Shown piece by piece: positions 1-8,877 of a stretch of 49,255 nucleotides of DNA; position 1 is the first letter of the stretch; each line of letters opens with the position of its first letter. The notes under the pieces were generated by a model, which did no database searches, was not told the origin of the DNA, and saw nothing but the letters and a program-made list of their open reading frames with translations. Source of the stretch: Pseudomonadales bacterium. Lineage in GTDB: Bacteria > Pseudomonadota > Gammaproteobacteria > Pseudomonadales > Azotimanducaceae. The stretch spans positions 1-49,255 of the forward strand of contig JAJDVW010000041.1 in NCBI GenBank assembly GCA_022825925.1. Reading direction: 5' to 3'. Both the position numbers and the translations under genes were made by a program.

Positions 1-277
1 GTCGCGCCCGTCATCGCCAATCGGCAACCATCGGCAAGACGCCGAGGATACGGCTCGCCTTGACCGTCGCGATCGCCCGGTTCCACCCCGAAAACAGGGC
101 TTCGCGGCAACCCGGATACCCTCCTCGGCGGGAACAACCGCTATACCCATGCCGTGATGTAATCGTTAGCCGAAAGCACATGCCCGATAGTCAACAGTAT
201 CGCCCGACACAGTAAATCGGTGAGCGATCCAGGCTAGAGAAGTACCGCTTGTCTCGCACGCCGAAGGCTTAGTTGTC
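1..277. other. Gene-poor left edge
   Basis: I find no gene I can defend here. On the minus strand an open frame running off a stop at 11-13 has protein-like composition over about 45 codons, ending in the residues VLPMVADWR. It has no start with a ribosome binding site and no family I recognise, so it may be the eroded 3' end of a gene. The 8-mer ATCGGCAA occurs twice close together near positions 20-38. There is no tRNA or terminator. The last part presumably carries the promoter of the small secreted protein that begins at 278. Confidence 0.4.
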
Positions 278-691
278 ATGCGATCACTGAAAGTAACGTT
301 GTTGTCGACCCTTCTACTGGTTGCGGTGTTTGCCGTTGCCGAGGACCGGACACCGGCGGAGAGACTGTCCACGATACTGATGAACATGCACGAAACCTTG
401 GACGCCGGCCAAGGGATGATTAATCTGTCTAGGCAAATGGGGCGCTACACTAACCACGCAGCAGGGCGCGAGTGCCTCGCCAAAACCATATCGGTCACGC
501 AGCAATACATGGCGGACATAATGTACGCTACCGACCACCTGTCGCTGGAGAGATTCAATCAGTTGCGCCGATCCGACCCCGAAGATGCGGAAGAACTGGC
601 TGAGGAGGTCGTCCGCGAGCTGGAGGAGATAGAGTCACGTTGGACAGAGGGGTTCGTTGACCCGGGGAAGTGCCGTCTCCTTTACGATTGA
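278..691 (+). CDS. Small secreted protein of unknown function
   Basis: The product is 137 residues. The first 21 form a clear Sec signal peptide: MRSLK, then a run of Leu/Val/Ala, ending near AVFAVAED. The mature part is helical and charged, with an acidic segment (EDAEELAEEVVRELEE) that could form an amphipathic helix. Its two cysteines (in RECLAK and GKCRLL) could pair in the periplasm. I do not recognise a family. The ATG at 278 follows a GAAGG-like ribosome binding site. Base composition is visibly less GC-rich than the operons further right, which suggests different ancestry. It stands alone and converges with the membrane-protein gene at 843-1508. Function is unknown. Confidence 0.6.
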   Translation: MRSLKVTLLSTLLLVAVFAVAEDRTPAERLSTILMNMHETLDAGQGMINLSRQMGRYTNHAAGRECLAKTISVTQQYMADIMYATDHLSLERFNQLRRSDPEDAEELAEEVVRELEEIESRWTEGFVDPGKCRLLYD

Positions 692-723
692 CAGCCACCA
701 GTTGAGCGCGGTAGAAGGATGAG

Positions 724-813
724 GGGTCCGGGTCTCCCGCCGAATACGTCGCTTTCAACGGCCAATAAGCGGGGCTCCCAAAACGAAATGGGAGTTGAAA
801 CAGACCCGGACCC
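724..813. repeat. Nested inverted repeat between convergent genes
   Basis: Three pairs of complementary arms lie inside one another. GGGTCCGGGTCT at 724-735 pairs with AGACCCGGACCC at 802-813, TTTCAAC at 753-759 with GTTGAAA at 794-800, and CTCCCA at 775-780 with TGGGAG at 789-794. Together they can fold the whole 90 bp. It sits between the convergent genes ending at 691 and 843. No T-tract follows, so a bidirectional terminator is possible but not shown. A miniature mobile element end or a structured RNA are alternatives. The inner arms resemble integron attC core boxes but do not fit the consensus. Confidence 0.5.
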
Positions 814-842
814 ACGTCTGATTTAGGATCGGCCGGAATCCG

Positions 843-1508
843 TCAAGGGACGTTGAATCTAGCATCGTATGTAAATCCCATAGCGAAGCCCATGATGAGG
901 ACGTTTACGGCACTGATCAGACTCATTTGCCCAATGGCGCCAACCAGACCGAACACGTTGACATCCATCAAGAGCGTCGCGTTCAGGACGACCTCGACTA
1001 CGAAGAAGACCAGAATCACCCACAGGGCGGCTTTGCGGTGCGAGTAATCCGCCAGACGCGTAAGGCGAGCCGTCTGTCGGAAGGCATCAAAGTCGCTACG
1101 AGCCCTGGCAACGTCTTCCCCAAGCGCAAGCAGGTTCTGCAGACCTTGACGCGCCTTGCTCGCGATGTTGCCCAACCCCGCGCGCTCGTCGACCCCCACT
1201 TTCTGCTCTAGGATCTGTAGCTCCTCCTCGTCGGCGTTCGCGAGGACTTTTCGCGTCTGGTCACTGAGGAAGGCGCTAACCTCCTGGCGGCAACTAGTGG
1301 CCTCTTGGTTGATCCAGTCGATGATGCGACGCTCCATCGCGTCAAAGCTCCGTGCGTCGGAACGCGGTAGGTTGTCTTCCCCGAGGCGACGGCCCTCGGC
1401 TTCAACGTCGTGCTCGGCCAGCCACTTCTCTGGATCAAGAGGACGAAACTCGCCCTCAATCCGGTCGAAACCACTCTGGTAGGCCGAGTTGCGCCTTCCC
1501 TTGTCCAT
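843..1508 (-). CDS. Two-helix inner-membrane protein of unknown function
   Basis: The product is 221 residues when started at the ATG at 1508, which has a GAGAGAAG ribosome binding site; the frame is open further upstream but without a site. Residues 1-150 are hydrophilic and helical, with heptad-like stretches. Two C-terminal hydrophobic segments follow: one beginning KAALWVILVFF, and one starting at GLVGAIGQMSLIS and ending at GFAMGF. The protein stops only about eight residues after the second segment, so the C-terminus may be truncated. No catalytic motif or family was recognised. The gene is isolated and is followed by the inverted repeat at 724-813. Confidence 0.55.
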   Translation of the reverse strand: MDKGRRNSAYQSGFDRIEGEFRPLDPEKWLAEHDVEAEGRRLGEDNLPRSDARSFDAMERRIIDWINQEATSCRQEVSAFLSDQTRKVLANADEEELQILEQKVGVDERAGLGNIASKARQGLQNLLALGEDVARARSDFDAFRQTARLTRLADYSHRKAALWVILVFFVVEVVLNATLLMDVNVFGLVGAIGQMSLISAVNVLIMGFAMGFTYDARFNVP

Positions 1509-2109
1509 ACTCGCTTCTCTCGTTCCCCAACGGTTCACGGGGTCTCGGACTGTCGTGGCCGGAAGCGGACCGCGCACGCCGATCCCCCAGCAGCGCCATG
1601 GCGCTGCCCAGCACGGCCCCGGTTCTTCGCGTTCGCGGGCGGGAGAACGCTAGGCGTACCGCGGGCAGGCTCGGCGAGTCAGGTGAACTCCGCGGATTTG
1701 ACGCATGTTCGAACTGTCCGTGCCTCGCTCAGGTAACGATACCAAGGCGGCTTATACGCGTGTGTTCTTAACGTGCTAAAAGTCGGCCATTATCTATGTG
1801 GATTTTGTTAAGACTGTACGAGTATGACTCGCGCCGGCCCGAACGAAGCCGACTGGCGAAGGCAAATGCGGAAGATCGCCTAAGGCGTCAGGACGGACGC
1901 CGCGTAACTCGCCCCACCGTTTCAACCCCCGCGGCAACGGTGCTTCACGGCAGGACGGGGTTCCGTCCGCTACGCTCCAGAAAGGTCCCCTCGGACCCCC
2001 GAAGGCTCGCAGTGCGACACGTAACGAAACGCGTACCGGCTATGGACAGATGCTGTGGATTTTCATTAGCATCAAGGAGTTGACGCAGCATCAAAGCGGA
2101 CGCGGGGGA
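1509..2109. other. 600-bp gene-poor stretch
   Basis: Frames are open here only because GC is high, and none looks protein-like on either strand. A 19-codon frame at 1824-1883 reads MTRAGPNEADWRRQMRKIA then stops. It is faintly like the start of IS66-type accessory proteins, but too short to call. A 28-bp inverted repeat (CACCGTT at 1917-1923, AACGGTG at 1938-1944) encloses a sequence whose reverse complement ends GTTGAAAC. No tRNA, terminator or insertion-sequence end was seen. The stretch may be decayed accessory DNA. Confidence 0.4.
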
Positions 2110-3144
2110 CTACGAAGACTGGCCGGAGGGTTCGGAGGGAGGCGGCTCACAGGCGGACGGGATCCAGTGCACGCCAACCTCGAACAACCGGTCGCCCACG
2201 TCCTTGAAGTGTGCGAGCGCGTGATACTGTCCAGGCGCATCCGCCGCCGAAAGGATGCCTCGGTCGCATAGCGCTTGCAGATTCTCGCCCCCGGACGCCG
2301 CGCCCCCCAGCAGCGCAGCCCAGTCGGCGTCGTTCACCCCGTCGCGAAATCGGCCCCCGGGCCAATCCTCCAGGATGACGTTCAGTGCTCCCTGCGCTCC
2401 CGCGGAGAGATCGGTGGCCACCCTGCCGAAGAACGCCTCGCGGTCACGCTCGAACTGCATGCGCTCCCATTCCCACTCGAGGCTCAGGCCGCAAACGTCA
2501 ACGAACCACTCTACCCACGGGGTGACTTCGTTGCCCTGGGAGTCCTTGCCGTATTTGCCGAGTTCTTCGTAGTACTGCTCGACCCGGACATCGATCACGG
2601 TGGCGAGGTACCCCGCGCCTTTCCCCCGCGCCCTGAGCACGCGCTCGGCAATGGCTCGTCCGATGCGCCCGTTCCCATCCGCGAAGGGGTGAATACACTC
2701 GAACCACCTGTGAGCGATGGCAGCCTTCACGGGCGCCAGCAGCGCCTGCTCCTGCAGTGGCTCATGCGTCGCGTTCATCGGGAGCGTGAGCGGGCGCCCC
2801 AGCCAGTCCAGGTAGTTCGCCATCAGTCTCTCGACCTGATCGGGACCGGGTGCCTCGTAGACGATCCCTCGCGTCCGGCTGCGGATGTGCACATCCGTAC
2901 GTCTGTACGCACCGATCTGAAGTGGTCCACCCCGACTCTGCCGCCCTCGTTGGTAGCCCAACAGCCGTTCGTGCATGTCGAGGAGAACCGGACGGTCCAG
3001 AGCCGGCGCCGCCCGGCAGGCCTCCAGCATGCCGATCACGCCGGCAGCCCTTGGGTCGGCATCTTCGGCCGGGTCCAGGCCGGTCGCCGCATCCCGCAGG
3101 TCGTCGTAGGAAATGTACTCACCCTCTGAGATTGTGCAATCCAT
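2110..3144 (-). CDS. Fic-domain protein, N-terminally short
   Basis: The product is 344 residues. The Fic active-site motif HPFADGNGRIGR lies at residues 152-163, with catalytic His152 and the Asp/Gly/Asn/Gly/Arg loop intact. Fic enzymes transfer AMP or another nucleotide to a protein hydroxyl. A C-terminal segment of about 150 residues is probably a winged-helix-like region. Family members normally carry about 60-80 further N-terminal residues with an inhibitory helix, [S/T]xxxE[G/N]. Here the protein starts at MDCTISEGEYIS, which keeps the EG but has Cys where the Ser/Thr should be. The upstream frame is open but runs into the esterase gene. It starts 5 bp after that gene and is the last gene of the peptidase unit. 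No antitoxin partner is visible. Confidence 0.85.
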   Translation of the reverse strand: MDCTISEGEYISYDDLRDAATGLDPAEDADPRAAGVIGMLEACRAAPALDRPVLLDMHERLLGYQRGRQSRGGPLQIGAYRRTDVHIRSRTRGIVYEAPGPDQVERLMANYLDWLGRPLTLPMNATHEPLQEQALLAPVKAAIAHRWFECIHPFADGNGRIGRAIAERVLRARGKGAGYLATVIDVRVEQYYEELGKYGKDSQGNEVTPWVEWFVDVCGLSLEWEWERMQFERDREAFFGRVATDLSAGAQGALNVILEDWPGGRFRDGVNDADWAALLGGAASGGENLQALCDRGILSAADAPGQYHALAHFKDVGDRLFEVGVHWIPSACEPPPSEPSGQSS

Positions 3145-3149
3145 CGTTG

Positions 3150-4055
3150 TTACATGGAAGCCTGGCGCATTACCTCCCCGAAGCTGATGCCGGTGCCCCA
3201 GAGTTCCCGGTAGCCGGAAGCGAAAATGTGGGCGAACACGGAGCCATGGGTCTCATGGTCGAAGCACCGGATGGTGACGTCGAGGCCGGGATCGCTGGCC
3301 TGCAACCGGTGCAGCAGTGCGACGCCGCGCTCGATGTACTGTGCGAGGTAGGGGTCTTCCTCTTCCGCTCCGCCGTATCCGCAAAACACGCGCAAGGGCC
3401 TGGCTGCCGCCATGGCGCCGAACCGGGTCTCCCGCTCGGGCAGGGTTCTCTCCAGCACGTCCGTGCCGAACGACCCGACGATGAACCGGCTGAACGGGGT
3501 CTGCTTGCGCAGCAGCGTGTCCACCGCGAAATCGCCGCCCGAAGAGTGTCCGGCCACCCCGACCTCGTCGGGATCGATGCGGTACCGGGACGTCATGTCC
3601 GGGAGGACCTGGTCGGCCAGAAAGGCATGGAACGCGTCCGTCCCGCCAAAGCCGTCCTCGAACCGCATGCCGGCCGCCTCGAACATCTTCTCGTACACCT
3701 CCCAGAACGAGAACTCGGCGCCCGGCGGCGCGGCGCGCACCTCGTCGGTGGGCACCTCGGCGGAGTAGTCGATGGTGCGCTGGATCCCGTGTACGCCCGG
3801 GGGCGCGGTCGATACGCCCGCCACGATGGCCGGCCTGGCCTCTCCGATGGTGGACATCAGGGACACCATGTCGACGGCCGCCCCCAGGAACATGCCGCCG
3901 TCCAGCAGGATGAGCAGCGGATACGGCTGATCGCTCTGCTCGTACCCCGGAGGGGTCCAGATCCACAGGTCGTAGTCGACCCCGTTGCTGTCCGCGGTCA
4001 CGATCTCGTGCGTGAGGTCCTGCATGGACTGCGGCAGTCGGATTCCGGTGTTCAT
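3150..4055 (-). CDS. Alpha/beta-hydrolase, putative esterase family
   Basis: The product is 301 residues of the esterase D/enterochelin-esterase-like family (Pfam putative esterase). The nucleophile elbow is GHSSGG and the catalytic His is probably in HETHGS near the C-terminus. The sequence DLWIWTPPGYE followed by YPLLILLDGG is typical of this family. I see no signal peptide, so it is likely cytoplasmic. The ATG at 4055 is preceded by GGGAG. It lies 46 bp downstream of an S9 peptidase and 5 bp upstream of the Fic gene. Another esterase of this family is paired with an S9 peptidase at 43.5 kb. Substrate is unknown. Confidence 0.85.
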   Translation of the reverse strand: MNTGIRLPQSMQDLTHEIVTADSNGVDYDLWIWTPPGYEQSDQPYPLLILLDGGMFLGAAVDMVSLMSTIGEARPAIVAGVSTAPPGVHGIQRTIDYSAEVPTDEVRAAPPGAEFSFWEVYEKMFEAAGMRFEDGFGGTDAFHAFLADQVLPDMTSRYRIDPDEVGVAGHSSGGDFAVDTLLRKQTPFSRFIVGSFGTDVLERTLPERETRFGAMAAARPLRVFCGYGGAEEEDPYLAQYIERGVALLHRLQASDPGLDVTIRCFDHETHGSVFAHIFASGYRELWGTGISFGEVMRQASM

Positions 4056-4101
4056 GATGTCGCTCCCAAGTGTGGTTTCGCGCGGCTACTCCGCACCGAC
4101 G

Positions 4102-6501
4102 CTATTCCGCGCCGACCCGGTACCCCTCGGGCGGCCGCATCCCCAGCAGGTGGGTCACGAAGTAGTCCCACTGCCGGCGAGAGAAGTACCCCGTTGCCTC
4201 GCCCGGCGCGTGTCCCGCGTTCGGCAGGATGAGCAGGTCGAAGTCCTTGTTGGCCCGGATCAGCGCTTCCACCACCGCATAGGTGTTGGCCGGATGCACG
4301 TTGTCGTCGAGGGCGCCGTGCACCAGCATCAGCTTGCCCTTCAGGTTGCCGGCGAGGTGCGCGTTCGAGCCGGCCTCGTAGTAGGCGTCGTCGGTGTCGC
4401 CCTGGTAGCTCTCGCCCCAGATCGGCAGGTAGGTGCGCGGGTCGTGGTTGCCGGCGCCGGACACCGCCACCTTGTAGAAGTCCGGGTAGCGGAGGATGGC
4501 GTGGGTCGAGGCGTAGCCGCCGCCGGACCACCCGTAGACCCCGGCGCGCCCGGCGTCGATGTAGGGCCGCTCCGCCGCGAGTTGCTCGATTGCGGCGATG
4601 TGATCGTCGAGCGTGCCGGCGGCATCGAGCAGGTTCACCCCCGGCGGGAAGTGGAAGTCCCGGCTGCGCCCCGGCGTGCCGCGTCCGTCGACGGTCATCA
4701 CCACGAAGCCGAGTTCCGCCATGGCCTGGGCGCCGAACAGGCCGAACAGCGAACCCGCGAACTGGTGGGGCTCGCGCCAGATCTGCGGGCCGGGGTAGAT
4801 GGAGTCGATGATGGGGTACGACCGCTCGGGGTCGAAGTCGGCGGGGAAGAACAGGGCGCCGTAGAGCGTGGTCTCGCCGTCGGCGGCGGTCACGGTGAAA
4901 GGCTCCGGGGGGACGAAACCGTCCGCCTCCAGGGGCGAGGCGTCGGCGGTTTCGAGCACCGCGATCAACTCGCCTTCGCTGCTCAGCAACTCCGTGCGGC
5001 CCGGGTCGGTGTTGGTGCTCCAGCTCGCGACCAGGTAGTCGCCGCCCGGCGAGAAGGGAGAAGCGGCCGCGACCAGGTCCGCCACCGAGCCGTGATTGCC
5101 GCGACCGGGCGTGATCCTCTTGAAATCCGACCCGTCCACATCGACGCCATAGAGGAAGTGATGGTACGGATTGCCCTCGGCCTCGGGCTGGGACCCGAGC
5201 AGGTACAGCCGCCCCGCTTCGCGGTCCACGTGCACGATCGCTCCCACGTTCCAGTCTCCGGAAGTGATCCGCGCGACGTTGCCGTCGGCGTCCTTGCGGT
5301 ACAGGTGCCCGTAGCCGCTCTCGTCGGAGAACCAGACCAGGCTGCCGTCCGCGAAGTCGACCACCTGGGGCGGCAGCGGCGTGGCGAGCCCCGGCGAGGA
5401 CGTGCGTTCGCTCACGCGGTCCACCTCCATGCGGACCTCGCCCGTGTCCAGGTCGACGCGATGGATCGAGAAGCCGCGGGCGAAAGGTTTGCGGTGTACG
5501 AAACCGAACCCCCGCGAGTCCTCCCGCCACCAGACTTCGCCCGAGTCGGGACCGGTGATTGCGGCGTAGGTCATTTCGATGTCGGGATAGTCGATGTCCG
5601 TGCGCCGGCCGCTCCGGACATCGAACACCACGAAGCGGCCCCGGGGCTTGACCTCGTCGCGCGCGAAGGCATAGCGCATCGTATGGGTGCGCGGCCGCCG
5701 GCTGCCATCGGCGGGGACGTGCTCGATGATCGAGAGTTCCCCGACGCCGCGCTCGTCGACGCGCTGGGTGAGCAGTTTCGTGGAGTCCGGCGCCCATTTC
5801 ACCTGGGGGGCGTGCCCGCCGAGCAGCCGCTGCATCGTGATGTAGGAGACGCTGGTGCCGAGCTGGCCGCCGTAGTGCCACGTTTCCTCGCCGTCCGTGG
5901 TCAGCCGGATCCGGGTCTCCCCGTCCGCCGAGCGGACCCAGAGGTCGTGGTCCTCGTGATAGGCGGCCCACTTGCCGTCCGGAGAAGGCGTCTCGAGCGG
6001 CGTGAACAGTGGCTTGGGAGCCTCGGACGCCGCGCAGGCGTCCGCGGTGCAGCGGTAGAACGCGTCTTCCACCGGGAACTCGATGCCGCCGTCGTCGTTG
6101 AGGGTGAACGTGTCGAACGGGAGCGTCGTCTCCGTGTAGTCGCCGTCCTCGTCCAGCCGGGACAGTTCACGGGCGATCAGCGCGTGGTCGAACGAGGGCT
6201 CCCGCTCCCCCGTCGCGGCCGTGACGGTCACGAACTGTCCGCCGCCTCCCGAGAGCGCGCGCTTGTACCAGAAGCGTTCGCCTGCGCCGATCCAGTTGGG
6301 AGTGACCGACGCGTTCAGGACATAGCGTTCCTGCCTGTCCAGCAGAAAGCGCTCGGCGCGCCGGTAGGCTTCCGCCGGAACCGTCGCCGGCGCGCCCACG
6401 CCCGTGCGGTCCCCCGTAGCGTCGTTCACAGCCGCGGGTTGGCAGCCCCACGCCGCGGCGAGCAGAGCGGGCCAGAAGAGGCATCGCGTCCAGCCGCTCA
6501 T
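4102..6501 (-). CDS. S9 family (dipeptidyl-peptidase IV-like) peptidase lipoprotein
   Basis: The product is 799 residues. A lipobox at the N-terminus (ALLAAAWGC) predicts a lipid-anchored periplasmic or outer-membrane protein. The N-terminal two thirds match the DPP IV beta-propeller, with repeats such as SPDGKWAAYHEDHDLWVR. The C-terminal third is the S9 catalytic domain: Ser near residue 659 in GWSGGGY, Asp in DDNVHP, His in NAGHAPG. It should release dipeptides or short oligopeptides from peptide N-termini. Its ATG overlaps the stop of the next S9 gene by 4 bp (ATGA), so the two are translationally coupled. Confidence 0.93.
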   Translation of the reverse strand: MSGWTRCLFWPALLAAAWGCQPAAVNDATGDRTGVGAPATVPAEAYRRAERFLLDRQERYVLNASVTPNWIGAGERFWYKRALSGGGGQFVTVTAATGEREPSFDHALIARELSRLDEDGDYTETTLPFDTFTLNDDGGIEFPVEDAFYRCTADACAASEAPKPLFTPLETPSPDGKWAAYHEDHDLWVRSADGETRIRLTTDGEETWHYGGQLGTSVSYITMQRLLGGHAPQVKWAPDSTKLLTQRVDERGVGELSIIEHVPADGSRRPRTHTMRYAFARDEVKPRGRFVVFDVRSGRRTDIDYPDIEMTYAAITGPDSGEVWWREDSRGFGFVHRKPFARGFSIHRVDLDTGEVRMEVDRVSERTSSPGLATPLPPQVVDFADGSLVWFSDESGYGHLYRKDADGNVARITSGDWNVGAIVHVDREAGRLYLLGSQPEAEGNPYHHFLYGVDVDGSDFKRITPGRGNHGSVADLVAAASPFSPGGDYLVASWSTNTDPGRTELLSSEGELIAVLETADASPLEADGFVPPEPFTVTAADGETTLYGALFFPADFDPERSYPIIDSIYPGPQIWREPHQFAGSLFGLFGAQAMAELGFVVMTVDGRGTPGRSRDFHFPPGVNLLDAAGTLDDHIAAIEQLAAERPYIDAGRAGVYGWSGGGYASTHAILRYPDFYKVAVSGAGNHDPRTYLPIWGESYQGDTDDAYYEAGSNAHLAGNLKGKLMLVHGALDDNVHPANTYAVVEALIRANKDFDLLILPNAGHAPGEATGYFSRRQWDYFVTHLLGMRPPEGYRVGAE

Positions 6502-8801
6502 TCGAACGGCCTCAGCATCTCGACGAGATACCGCTTCTTCAGCTCCATGTTGAACTCCCCCGTCTTGCCCATGGCCCCGTGCCCCGTGTCGGGATAGATC
6601 ATCATGCGGTGCTGCTTGCCGAGCCGAATCAGGTGCTCGGTCATCTGGAACATGTCCGCCTGGGTACCGGTGTCGTTGATACCGCCGACCTGCAGGAGTT
6701 CGCCCTCGAGCAGCGGCGCGAGCGCCATGGCGTCCGCCGCATCGTAGGCCGCCTTGTTCTCCTGGGGCATGCCGAGATAGACCTCGTAGAGGGTGAAACG
6801 GCGCGAGCTGTAGCCGGGCACCTCGCTGATGCCGACCTTGTAGAGGTCCGGCGCCTGCGTCATGGCGCGGAAGGTGAAGTGGCCGCCCCAGGAAGCGCCC
6901 ATGACGCCGACGCGGTCGAGGTCCAGGAACGGCAAACGCTCGCCGAGCTGGCGGATGGCGCCGGCGTGGTCGGCGATCTCGAACTGCCCCCAGTTCATGT
7001 AGACGGTGTCGTGGAACGCCTTGGAACGCTCCGGCGTGCCGCGTCCGTCGAGCACCACCACGAGGATGCCCAGTTGCGCGAGGGCCCGGGGGAAGTTCGC
7101 CGCGCGCCCCAGCAGGCCGCCGAACGGCCCGAGATCGTCCCCGAAGTCCACGGGCCGCCAGGTGGTCTGCGGCCCGGCGTAGATGTACTCGACCACCGGG
7201 TACCGCCCGTCGGGGTCGAAGTCGTTGGGGAAGTACATCGTCACCCAGAGATCGGTCTCCCCGTCGGCCGCCTTGACCACGTACTCGGTCGGCGGCAGCC
7301 AGCCGAACGACTCGAGCCGGCCGATGTCCGCTTCCGCCAGCACGCGCACCAGGCTGCCGTCGGCGGCCCGCAGCTCCGTGCGGGGCGGCGCGTCGACGTT
7401 CGAGTACGTGTCAACGAAGTAACGCGCCGACGGCGAGATGCTGGCGGCGTGCTGGCCAATGCCCTCGGTGAGCTGCGTGAAGCCCTCTCCATCCAGGCCC
7501 ACGCGGTACAGGTGGGTGTCGTAGGGCCGCGACTGGTCGCCGTGCCCGGTGAAGTACACCCAGCCCCCGTCCTGGTCGACCCGCACGACGTCCTTGACGG
7601 GCCACTCGCCGCTGGTGAGCTGCCGGACCAGGCGGCCGTCCAGGTCGTAGTGATACAGGTGGTCCCAGCCGCTCCGCTCCGAATTCCACAGGAACCCCGA
7701 CCCGTCCGGAAGCAGGAAGAAGCCGGTCTCGGTCGCCCAGATGGCTTCGTGATGATTGGTCAGGAAGGTCTCGGAGGCCTCGGTCATGATGACGCGCACG
7801 TCGCGGGTGAAGGCGTCCACCGCGAGCAGTTCCACGCGGCTGAGCAGCCGGTCGTAACGGGCGACGATCAGCTCCGACCCGTCCGGCAGCCACGTGAGCA
7901 CGCGCAGGTAGTGGTCCGTGTTGTCTCCCATGTCCACGTGCCGGGGCACCCGGGAGTGGATGTCGAGCAGGTACAGTTCCGACCGGTAGAGGCTGGCGCC
8001 CGCCGGGATGGTGAGGACTTCCCGGACCTCTTCCAGGGGCTTCAGCCACTTGATGGTCGGAATGGTGGGCATCGCCCCCGCATGCTGCTTCATCACGGCG
8101 ATCTGCTCGCCGGTGGGCGACCAGGGCTGCCAGAGGGCCGCCTCCACGTCCCAGAAGTCGGTGGGGGTGCCGTCGTCCGTGACCGTCACCTCCTGCCCGT
8201 CCACCGTCGCCCTGAGCGCCAGGTTGTCGTCGCGCACCGTCGCGAACCACTTGCCGTCCGGCGACATGGCTTCCGGAGAGGGCAGCGGGCCGAGCCCCTG
8301 GAAGCGTTCCCGGAGGTACGTCCCCGGCACGGCGCGTTCCGCCTCGCTCTTGACGAGTTCGATGGAGAACGCGGACGGCGGGAGCTCGCGGCTCACCTCG
8401 TACGACCCCAGGTCGAGGGTGAAGGTCGCGCCTTCCAGCGCAAAGGAGACGCTGTCCGCCCCGGCCCACTGGAAGCTCGCGAACGGCACTCCGCCGCCCG
8501 CGGGTTCGTGGCCCAGCGCCTCGGTCAGCGCCGCCCGCAACCGGGCCACGTCGAACAGCGGTTCGACCATGCCCTCCGCCGGATCGACCTTCAGGATCTC
8601 GCGCGCGTTCGGACCCCCGGTCTCGTACCAGAACGCCGAACCGTCCGGCAGCCAGTTGGGAGCGACGCGGCCGCCTTCGATCATCCGCTGGAAGTCGAGA
8701 TAGGCCTGGTAGGCGGCTTCGCGGTCCGCCGGGATGTCCACGGCCAGGGACGGAACGGCGACCACCGCCGTCAGGGACAGGACGGCGAGGAACCTGAGCA
8801 T
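6498..8801 (-). CDS. S9 family peptidase, exported
   Basis: The product is 767 residues when started at the ATG at 8801, which has a GGAGAAG site and opens a Sec signal peptide (MLRFLAVLSLTAVVAVPSLA). The architecture is a beta-propeller followed by the S9 catalytic domain. The nucleophile is Ser637 in GASWGG and the His is near 741 in PDTGHG. The Asp position reads GGINDTGTQ, near residue 710, where S9 enzymes usually read D-E/N-V. It is related to the downstream S9 peptidase and to the one at 41.1-43.6 kb. It likely cleaves imported oligopeptides in the periplasm. It is coupled to the next gene by ATGA. Confidence 0.93.
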   Translation of the reverse strand: MLRFLAVLSLTAVVAVPSLAVDIPADREAAYQAYLDFQRMIEGGRVAPNWLPDGSAFWYETGGPNAREILKVDPAEGMVEPLFDVARLRAALTEALGHEPAGGGVPFASFQWAGADSVSFALEGATFTLDLGSYEVSRELPPSAFSIELVKSEAERAVPGTYLRERFQGLGPLPSPEAMSPDGKWFATVRDDNLALRATVDGQEVTVTDDGTPTDFWDVEAALWQPWSPTGEQIAVMKQHAGAMPTIPTIKWLKPLEEVREVLTIPAGASLYRSELYLLDIHSRVPRHVDMGDNTDHYLRVLTWLPDGSELIVARYDRLLSRVELLAVDAFTRDVRVIMTEASETFLTNHHEAIWATETGFFLLPDGSGFLWNSERSGWDHLYHYDLDGRLVRQLTSGEWPVKDVVRVDQDGGWVYFTGHGDQSRPYDTHLYRVGLDGEGFTQLTEGIGQHAASISPSARYFVDTYSNVDAPPRTELRAADGSLVRVLAEADIGRLESFGWLPPTEYVVKAADGETDLWVTMYFPNDFDPDGRYPVVEYIYAGPQTTWRPVDFGDDLGPFGGLLGRAANFPRALAQLGILVVVLDGRGTPERSKAFHDTVYMNWGQFEIADHAGAIRQLGERLPFLDLDRVGVMGASWGGHFTFRAMTQAPDLYKVGISEVPGYSSRRFTLYEVYLGMPQENKAAYDAADAMALAPLLEGELLQVGGINDTGTQADMFQMTEHLIRLGKQHRMMIYPDTGHGAMGKTGEFNMELKKRYLVEMLRPFE

Positions 8802-8877
8802 GCTCGCTTCTCCGGAGTCGGCTGTGTGGACTAGGACGCTGTGCGGCCCGCCGTCCCTCATCGGCGGGCGCCAGGGG

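Noticed and set aside
724..813. Integron attC site
   Set aside because: The inner arms TTTCAAC/GTTGAAA do not match the core boxes at the variable ends (R/Y positions wrong), complementary arms continue outside them, and no cassette or integrase is nearby.
1824..1883. IS66-type accessory gene start
   Set aside because: Only 19 codons with weak resemblance, and no other transposon part nearby.
3985..6597. Long plus-strand open frames opposite the S9 peptidases (also 6579-8834, 12590-14218, 14642-17575, 39123-41222)
   Set aside because: These mirror real minus-strand genes, are rich in Arg/Val/Ala/His, and have no domain, signal or ribosome binding site.
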